From Ancylobacter sp. WKF20 (GTDB lineage Bacteria; Pseudomonadota; Alphaproteobacteria; Rhizobiales; Xanthobacteraceae), in the NCBI RefSeq assembly GCF_029760895.1, contig NZ_CP121679.1:3454001-3518000 (forward strand): DNA of 64,000 nt, in the 5' to 3' direction. Positions within the stretch are counted from its first letter, which is position 1. Each line of letters starts with the position of its first letter. Below the pieces are notes generated by a model that saw nothing but the letters and a program-made list of their open reading frames with translations, had not been told where the DNA came from and did not search any database. A program made the translations under genes and the position numbers. Shown in pieces: positions 58,489 through 64,000 of the stretch.

Positions 58489-61344
58489 ATGTCACTCGTC
58501 CATGAGATCGACTACGGTACGCCCGCCCCCAAGACCGACAAGATGGTCACGCTGACCATTGACGGGATGGAAGTGACGGTGCCGGAAGGCACCTCCATCA
58601 TGCGCGCGGCGATGGAAATGGGGACGCAGATCCCCAAGCTCTGCGCCACCGACTCGCTGGAGGCCTTCGGCTCCTGCCGCCTCTGCCTGATCGAGATCGA
58701 GGGCCGCAACGGCACCCCGGCCTCCTGCACCACGCCGGTGGCGCCGGGCATCAAGGTCCACACCCAGACCCCGCGCCTCGCGCAGCTGCGCAAGGGCGTG
58801 ATGGAGCTGTACATCTCCGACCACCCGCTGGACTGCCTGACCTGCGCCGCCAATGGCGACTGCGAGCTGCAGGACATGGCCGGCGCGGTCGGCCTGCGCG
58901 AGGTGCGCTACGGCATGGAGGGCAAGAACCACTTCGCCCCCACCTCCGAGCTCGTCATGCCGAAGGACGAGTCGAACCCGTACTTCACCTATGACCCGGC
59001 CAAGTGCATCGTCTGCAATCGCTGCGTGCGCGCCTGCGAGGAAGTTCAGGGCACCTTCGCGCTGACCATTTCCGGCCGTGGCTTCGACAGCCGCGTGTCG
59101 CCCGGCCAGTCGGAAGCGTTCCTCACCTCCGAGTGCGTGTCCTGCGGCGCCTGCGTGCAGGCCTGCCCGACCGCCACCCTCTCCGAGAAGCGCCTGATCG
59201 ATATCGGCACGCCCGAGCATTCGGTGGTGACGACCTGCGCCTATTGCGGCGTCGGCTGCACCTTCAAGGCGGAAATGCGCGGCCAGGAAGTGGTCCGCAT
59301 GGTGCCCTGGAAGGACGGCAAGGCCAATCGCGGCCATAGCTGCGTCAAGGGCCGCTTCGCCTGGGGTTACGCGACCCATCAGGACCGCATCCTGAAGCCG
59401 ATGATCCGCGCCAAGGTCACCGACCCGTGGCGTGAAGTCTCGTGGGAAGAGGCGATCTCCCACACCGCCTCCGAGCTGAAGCGCATCCAGGACGCCTATG
59501 GCCGCAAGTCGGTCGGCGGCATCACCTCCTCGCGCTGCACCAATGAGGAAGCCTATCTCGTCCAGAAGATCATCCGCGCCGGCTTCGGCACCAACAATGT
59601 CGACACCTGCGCCCGCGTCTGCCACTCGCCGACCGGCTATGGCCTGAATCAGGCGTTCGGCACCTCGGCAGGCACGCAGGACTTCGACTCGGTCGAGGAT
59701 TCCGACGTCATCCTCGTGATCGGCGCCAACCCGACCGACGGCCACCCGGTGTTCGGCTCGCGCATGAAGAAGCGCCTGCGCCAGGGTGCCAAGCTGATCG
59801 TCGTCGATCCGCGCCGCATCGACCTGGTGCGCTCGCCCCACATCACCGCCGACTTCCACCTGCCGCTGCAGCCGGGCACCAACGTCGCCGTCGTCACCTC
59901 GCTCGCCCATGTCGTGGTGACCGAGGGCCTGGTGAACGAGGAATATGTCCGCCAGTTCTGCGACTGGGAGGAATTCCAGGATTGGGCCGAGTTCGTCGCC
60001 GACAAGCGCCACTCGCCCGAGGAAGTCGAGAAGCTCTCCGGCGTTCCGGCCGAGCTGATCCGCGGCGCGGCCCGGCTCTACGCCACCGGCGGCAATGCGG
60101 CGATCTATTACGGCCTCGGCGTCACCGAGCACTCGCAGGGCTCGACCACCGTCATGGCCATCGCGAACCTCGCCATGGCGACCGGCAATATCGGCCGTCG
60201 CGGCGTCGGCGTGAACCCGCTGCGCGGCCAGAACAACGTGCAGGGCTCGTGCGACATGGGCTCGTTCCCGCATGAGCTGCCGGGCTACCGCCACATCTCC
60301 GACGACGCGACCCGCGCCACCTTCGAGGCGATGTGGGGCCGTCCGCTCGACGCCGAGCCGGGCCTGCGCATCCCGAACATGCTGGACGCCGCCGTCGACG
60401 GCACCTTCAAGGCGATCTACATCCAGGGCGAGGACATCCTCCAGTCCGACCCGGACACCCACCACGTCGCCTCGGGCCTCGCGGCCATGGAGCTGGTGAT
60501 CGTGCAGGACCTGTTCCTGAACGAGACCGCCAACTACGCCCATGTCTTCCTGCCGGGCTGCACCTTCCTCGAGAAGGACGGCACCTTCACCAATGCCGAG
60601 CGCCGCATCCAGCTCGTGCGCAAGGTGATGGCGCCGAAGAATGGCTATGGCGACTGGGAAGTGACGCAGATGCTGGCCAAGGCCATCGGCCTTGACTGGA
60701 ACTACACCCATCCCTCGCAGATCATGGACGAGATCGCCGCGCTGACCCCGACCTTCGCCGGTGTCTCCTTCAAGCGCCTCGACGAGATGGGCTCGGTCCA
60801 GTGGCCGTGCAACGACGCCAACCCCGAGGGCATGCCGATCATGCACATCAACGGGTTCGCGCGCGGCAAGGGCAAGTTCGTCGTCACCGAATATGTGCCG
60901 ACCGACGAGCGCACCGGCGCCCGCTTCCCGCTGCTGCTCACCACGGGCCGCATCCTCAGCCACTACAATGTCGGCGCGCAGACCCGCCGCACGGAGAACG
61001 TGGCGTGGCACCCGGAAGACGTGCTGGAAATCCACCCGCACGATGCCGAGCAGCGCGGCGTGCGCCAGGGCGACTGGGTCCGCATCGACAGCCGTGCCGG
61101 TGGCACCACGCTGCGCGCGGAGATCACCGACCGCGTGGCGCCGGGCGTCGTCTACACCACCTTCCACCACCCGACGACGCAGGCCAACGTCGTGACCACG
61201 GACTTCTCGGACTGGGCGACCAACTGCCCCGAGTTCAAGGTCACCGCCGTGCAGATCTCGCGCTCGAACGGGCCGTCCGAGTGGCAGGAGGATTACGACG
61301 CCTTCGCCCGCCAGAGCCGCCGCATCGCCGTCGCGGCGGAGTGA
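58489..61344 (+). CDS. fdsA: NAD-dependent formate dehydrogenase, catalytic alpha subunit
   Basis: The catalytic subunit oxidises formate to CO2 at a bis-molybdopterin guanine dinucleotide molybdenum centre. From the ATG at 58489 it has 951 residues; an ATG at 58474 adds five. Cys52, 63, 66 and 80 hold a [2Fe-2S] cluster. His112 with Cys116, 119 and 125 hold an N5-type [4Fe-4S] cluster. CIVCNRC and CVSCGAC hold two more, and CAYCGVGC with Cys285 a fifth. The metal ligand is Cys378 in ARVCHSPTGYG, so it is a cysteine (not selenocysteine) enzyme with His379 next to it. The C-terminal molybdopterin domains are complete. Confidence 0.97.
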   Translation: MSLVHEIDYGTPAPKTDKMVTLTIDGMEVTVPEGTSIMRAAMEMGTQIPKLCATDSLEAFGSCRLCLIEIEGRNGTPASCTTPVAPGIKVHTQTPRLAQLRKGVMELYISDHPLDCLTCAANGDCELQDMAGAVGLREVRYGMEGKNHFAPTSELVMPKDESNPYFTYDPAKCIVCNRCVRACEEVQGTFALTISGRGFDSRVSPGQSEAFLTSECVSCGACVQACPTATLSEKRLIDIGTPEHSVVTTCAYCGVGCTFKAEMRGQEVVRMVPWKDGKANRGHSCVKGRFAWGYATHQDRILKPMIRAKVTDPWREVSWEEAISHTASELKRIQDAYGRKSVGGITSSRCTNEEAYLVQKIIRAGFGTNNVDTCARVCHSPTGYGLNQAFGTSAGTQDFDSVEDSDVILVIGANPTDGHPVFGSRMKKRLRQGAKLIVVDPRRIDLVRSPHITADFHLPLQPGTNVAVVTSLAHVVVTEGLVNEEYVRQFCDWEEFQDWAEFVADKRHSPEEVEKLSGVPAELIRGAARLYATGGNAAIYYGLGVTEHSQGSTTVMAIANLAMATGNIGRRGVGVNPLRGQNNVQGSCDMGSFPHELPGYRHISDDATRATFEAMWGRPLDAEPGLRIPNMLDAAVDGTFKAIYIQGEDILQSDPDTHHVASGLAAMELVIVQDLFLNETANYAHVFLPGCTFLEKDGTFTNAERRIQLVRKVMAPKNGYGDWEVTQMLAKAIGLDWNYTHPSQIMDEIAALTPTFAGVSFKRLDEMGSVQWPCNDANPEGMPIMHINGFARGKGKFVVTEYVPTDERTGARFPLLLTTGRILSHYNVGAQTRRTENVAWHPEDVLEIHPHDAEQRGVRQGDWVRIDSRAGGTTLRAEITDRVAPGVVYTTFHHPTTQANVVTTDFSDWATNCPEFKVTAVQISRSNGPSEWQEDYDAFARQSRRIAVAAE

Positions 61345-61357
61345 GCGGGATCCGGTC

Positions 61358-62206
61358 ATGATCCCGCCGGTCCTGCGCGTTTCCCGCCTCGCCTGCGGCC
61401 CCCAGGGGGCGCAGGAAGGGGAACGCGCGATACCGGAGGAGACCCCGGTCGCCATCGTCCATAACGGCTCCACCTATGCCGTGATGATGGCGACGCCGGC
61501 CGACATCGAGGATTTCGGCTACGGCTTCAGCCTCACCGAGGGCGTCATCGACGACCTCGGTGATGTCGATTCCATCGAGACGCTGGAATTCGACGAGGCC
61601 GATGGCGCGGTTGGCATCGAGGTGCGCCTCTGGCTCAACGACGAGCGGGCGCGCCAGATGGTGGCGCGCCGCCGGCAGATTGCCGGCCCCACCGGCTGCG
61701 GCCTGTGCGGCGTGGAGAGCCTCGAACTGGCGGTGAGGCCGGCGCGCCTGGTGACCGCGGATCGGCGGTTCACGGCGAAGGAGATTTCCCGCGCCATCGC
61801 GGCGCTGCCGCCGGCGCAGGTGCTGAACCGGCAGACGCGGGCGGTTCATGCGGCGGCCTTCTGGCAGCCGGAGGACGGGCTGGTCGCGGTGCGCGAGGAT
61901 GTCGGGCGCCACAACGCGCTCGACAAGCTGGTCGGCCATCTGGTCCGGCAGGGGCGTGACGCCAGCGCGGGCATCGTGCTGCTGACCAGCCGCGTGTCGA
62001 TCGAGATGGTGCAGAAGACCGCCAGGCTCGGGGCGGGCGTGCTGGTGGCGGTCTCCGCCCCGACCGCGCTCGCCGTGCGCACGGCGGAGAAGGCCGGCAT
62101 CACGCTCGCGGCAATCGCCCGCGACGACGGATTTGAAGTGTTTACCCACCCCCATCGCATCGCGGTCGGCGGGGCAGAACAGGAGCGTATCGCCCATGTC
62201 GGCTAA
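61358..62206 (+). CDS. fdhD: Formate dehydrogenase sulfurtransferase FdhD (FdsC)
   Basis: FdhD/FdsC binds the molybdenum cofactor and passes sulfur from a cysteine desulfurase to it, which activates formate dehydrogenase. The 282-residue protein has the persulfide-carrying motif CGLCG with Cys114 and Cys117, and the conserved EDVGRHNALDKLVG. It follows fdsA by 13 bp. In the Ralstonia and Rhodobacter fds operons this gene is called fdsC and lies in the same position. Its end overlaps the fdsD start. Confidence 0.95.
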   Translation: MIPPVLRVSRLACGPQGAQEGERAIPEETPVAIVHNGSTYAVMMATPADIEDFGYGFSLTEGVIDDLGDVDSIETLEFDEADGAVGIEVRLWLNDERARQMVARRRQIAGPTGCGLCGVESLELAVRPARLVTADRRFTAKEISRAIAALPPAQVLNRQTRAVHAAAFWQPEDGLVAVREDVGRHNALDKLVGHLVRQGRDASAGIVLLTSRVSIEMVQKTARLGAGVLVAVSAPTALAVRTAEKAGITLAAIARDDGFEVFTHPHRIAVGGAEQERIAHVG

Positions 62207-62486
62207 TACGATGGAACGTCTCGTCTACATGGCGAACCAGATCGGCAAGTTCTTCGAGGTGCAGAAGCACGACCGGGCGGTGCCCGGCATCGCCAAGCAC
62301 ATCAAGGATTTCTGGGACCCGCGCATGCGCGCCCGGATGGAAGACCATCTGGCGGCGGGTGGCGAGGGGCTCTCCCCGCTGGTGTTCGAGGCGCTGAAGA
62401 CGCTGCCGCCGGTGAGCCGCGACACGATTCCGGCCGCGCACCCGACGCAGGACGTCCCCGGTCCGACCGCGCACGCCCATCACTGA
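62196..62486 (+). CDS. fdsD: Formate dehydrogenase, small delta subunit FdsD
   Basis: A 96-residue protein starting at the ATG at 62196 with an AGGAGCG site, overlapping fdhD by 11 bp. The core MERLVYMANQIGKFFEVQKHD and HIKDFWDPRMRARM segment is the FdsD signature. The C-terminus is Pro/His-rich. FdsD is needed for stable assembly of the FDH complex. It is the last gene of the operon. Confidence 0.93.
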   Translation: MSANTMERLVYMANQIGKFFEVQKHDRAVPGIAKHIKDFWDPRMRARMEDHLAAGGEGLSPLVFEALKTLPPVSRDTIPAAHPTQDVPGPTAHAHH

Positions 62487-62518
62487 GTCGCGCCTCCTAT
62501 ATAGATCCCCGAATCCAG

Positions 62519-62539
62519 CGCCCGGCCCCGTGCCGGGCG
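62519..62539 (+). terminator. Possible hairpin after the fds operon
   Basis: A perfect 8-bp stem (CGCCCGGC with GCCGGGCG) with a 5-base loop lies 32 bp after fdsD. It is followed by TTGTCG rather than a T-run, so it may be an RNA-stabilising hairpin or a Rho-assisted terminator. Confidence 0.5.
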
Positions 62540-62760
62540 TTGTCGTATCGGTAACCGGCGACCGTCGCGCTGCCGGCCGCTATCGGCTTCGCCCGCCGCT
62601 GGCGCCGGGATGTTGGCGCCGGGATTTCCCTGCCGCGCGAAAGATGCTCCCATGAAGGGCGCGCGATTGAGGTGAAGCCTTCCGAAAGCACCATGCTTCT
62701 GCCATCCGGCGGCGGCATGGCTGGTCCGTTGGGTGGGGCGGCGCGGCGGGAGCGGCTTGG

Positions 62761-64000
62761 ATGCACGGTGAAGGCCAGGGTTTTCTGATCGGGGCGCTGA
62801 TCTTTCTCGCCACCGCCGTCGTCGCCGTGCCGATCGCCAAGCGCCTCGGCCTGTCGCCCATCGTCGGTTACCTGATCGCCGGCGTCGCCATCGGCCCCTC
62901 GGGCCTCGGCGCCTTCCACGACCCCGAGCGGATCCTCACCGTGGCCGAAGTCGGCGTGGTGCTGCTGCTCTTCGTCATCGGGCTGGAACTGCAGGTCAGC
63001 CGGCTGCTCGCCATGCGCAAGGCGATCTTCGGCGTCGGCGCGGCGCAGCTCGTCTTCACCGGCATCGCCATCGCCTTCCTCACCCGCTTCGGCGGCGACG
63101 GCTTTGACTGGCGGGCCGCGGTGGTCGCCGGCCTCTCGCTCGCGCTCTCGGCGACGACGATCGCGCTGCAATTGCTGGAGGACAAGGGCGGCCTCGCCCA
63201 GCCCTATGGCCAGCGCACCTTCGCGGTGCTGCTGTTCCAGGATATGGCGGTGGTGCCGCTCATCGCCTTCATGCCGCTGCTCACCCCCGGCGACCATGAG
63301 GCGCAGAGCTTCACCCAGTCGGTCGGCCATGTGCTGGTGGTGATCGCGGCGATCGCCATCGTCATCGGCACCGGGCGCTATCTGCTCACCCCGCTGTTCC
63401 GCATCCTCGCCCGCTCCGGCGCGCGCGAGGTGATGACGGCGGCGGCGCTGCTGGTCGTGCTCGGCGCGGGCGCGCTGATGGCCTCGGTCGGCATGTCCAT
63501 GGCGATGGGCGCCTTCCTCGCCGGCGTCATGCTCTCCGAATCGAGCTTCCGCCATGAGCTGGAGGCCAATGTCGACGCCTTTCGCGGACTGCTGGTGGCG
63601 CTGTTCTTCATGGGCGTGGGCATGTCGATGAATCTCGACGTGGTTCTCGCCAATGCCCCGCTGCTGATCATCGGCACGCTGCTGGTCACGCTGGTGAAGG
63701 CGGTGTCGGTCTGGACGGTGTTCCGCGTCTCCGAGGGCTCCGAGGCCGACGCGGTGCGCTCGGCGACGCTGCTCACCCCGGCGGGCGAGTTCTCCTTCGT
63801 GCTGTTCCCGCTGGCGCTCGGGCTCGGGCTCATCACCGCCCGGCAGGGCGACATGCTCGCCGCCTGCGCCGCCATGACCATGCTGCTCGGCCCGCCCGTG
63901 GCGATGATCGGCGAGCGCCTCGCCCAGCGCATCGAAGCGCGCCAGCGCCATGACGAGCCGCCGGAGGCGGATTTCAGCGAGGCGCACGGCTCGGTGCTGG
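62761..64000 (+). CDS. Kef/CPA2-type cation:proton antiporter, C-terminus off the window
   Basis: 413 residues are visible from the ATG at 62761 (GGGAG upstream). It opens GALIFLATAVVAVPIAKRLG and has the CPA2 fold with ~12-13 hydrophobic spans, LLLFVIGLELQ, the FQDMAVVPLIAF motif with the exchange-site aspartate, and a second block TPAGEFSFVLFPLALG. This pattern is characteristic of glutathione-regulated potassium efflux systems KefB/KefC. The cytosolic TrkA-N domain would follow beyond the edge. gshB lies in the same window but not adjacent. Confidence 0.9.
   Translation, partial: MHGEGQGFLIGALIFLATAVVAVPIAKRLGLSPIVGYLIAGVAIGPSGLGAFHDPERILTVAEVGVVLLLFVIGLELQVSRLLAMRKAIFGVGAAQLVFTGIAIAFLTRFGGDGFDWRAAVVAGLSLALSATTIALQLLEDKGGLAQPYGQRTFAVLLFQDMAVVPLIAFMPLLTPGDHEAQSFTQSVGHVLVVIAAIAIVIGTGRYLLTPLFRILARSGAREVMTAAALLVVLGAGALMASVGMSMAMGAFLAGVMLSESSFRHELEANVDAFRGLLVALFFMGVGMSMNLDVVLANAPLLIIGTLLVTLVKAVSVWTVFRVSEGSEADAVRSATLLTPAGEFSFVLFPLALGLGLITARQGDMLAACAAMTMLLGPPVAMIGERLAQRIEARQRHDEPPEADFSEAHGSVL

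Noticed and set aside
58489-61344. Selenocysteine formate dehydrogenase
   Set aside because: The metal-ligand position encodes Cys (ARVCHSPT) and there is no in-frame TGA.
58492-61473. 993-residue open frame on the minus strand opposite fdsA
   Set aside because: The plus-strand fdsA has all cluster ligands and full domain order; the antisense product is low-complexity and is a codon-bias shadow.

Overview
The window is 64 kb of a high-GC chromosome. Everything in it points to an alphaproteobacterium of the order Hyphomicrobiales (Rhizobiales). The best family-level guess is Xanthobacteraceae (Ancylobacter, Starkeya or Xanthobacter type), based on the soluble NAD-dependent molybdenum formate dehydrogenase operon (fdsGBACD), the ornithine-lipid gene olsB and the dense ATCCCGGC-type palindromic repeats. 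That assignment is inference. The content is mostly conserved housekeeping genes. I see no prophage, integrase, CRISPR array, transposase or obvious defence island.

The most important feature is the chromosome origin neighbourhood. hemE (minus) and the PEP-synthase/PPDK regulator gene (plus) diverge from a gene-free stretch at 25426-25747. It holds an AT-rich patch, several near-consensus DnaA boxes and four GANTC (CcrM-type) methylation sites. This matches the hemE-oriC-RP001 arrangement known from Caulobacter and Rickettsia, including the order maf-aroE-coaE-dnaQ-secB on the right. Left of it on the minus strand lie hemJ, rho, mnmE, mnmG, rsmG, parA and parB. Four parS-like palindromes sit at 15930, 18004, 18052 and 33283, on both sides of the proposed origin at about 7.5-9.7 kb.

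Layout. 1-9.2 kb: small secreted proteins, a PAS-GGDEF cyclase, tRNA-Thr(CGT), htpX, an SDHAF4-like gene, a palindromic-repeat patch, arfB, a cNMP-binding protein with a CenR/OtpR-type response regulator, an L,D-transpeptidase, yggS and a membrane diguanylate cyclase. 9.3-13.5 kb: leuS-lptE-holA. 13.5-19.5 kb: parB, parA, rsmG, mnmG, mnmE. 19.5-25.4 kb: a YyaL/SPATA20-type protein, a membrane protein, rho, hemJ and hemE. 25.4-33.3 kb: oriC, then PPSR-maf-aroE-coaE-dnaQ, secB, timA-mltA-smr-xre. 33.3-36.5 kb: hslVU and an MFS carrier. 36.7-43.1 kb: hisB-DUF2628-hisHAFE, coaA, alkB and a secreted protein. 43.1-52.2 kb: grpE, hrcA, rph-rdgB-hemW, an LpoA-like lipoprotein, rsmI-yraN-gshB, and DUF1150 with Hsp20. 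52.4-56.2 kb: olsB, a 1.2-kb array of nested palindromes, and comM. 56.3-62.5 kb: the fds operon behind a striking palindromic operator candidate. The window ends inside a Kef-type antiporter.

Functionally the region links replication and segregation (oriC, parABS, dnaQ, holA), proteostasis (htpX, hslVU, grpE, hrcA, hsp20, secB), envelope biogenesis (lptE, mltA, L,D-transpeptidase, olsB, CenR-like regulator), and formate oxidation to NADH and CO2. The least explained parts are the repeat array, an 86-bp inverted-repeat element near 21.8 kb, the fds operator, and a few small secreted proteins.
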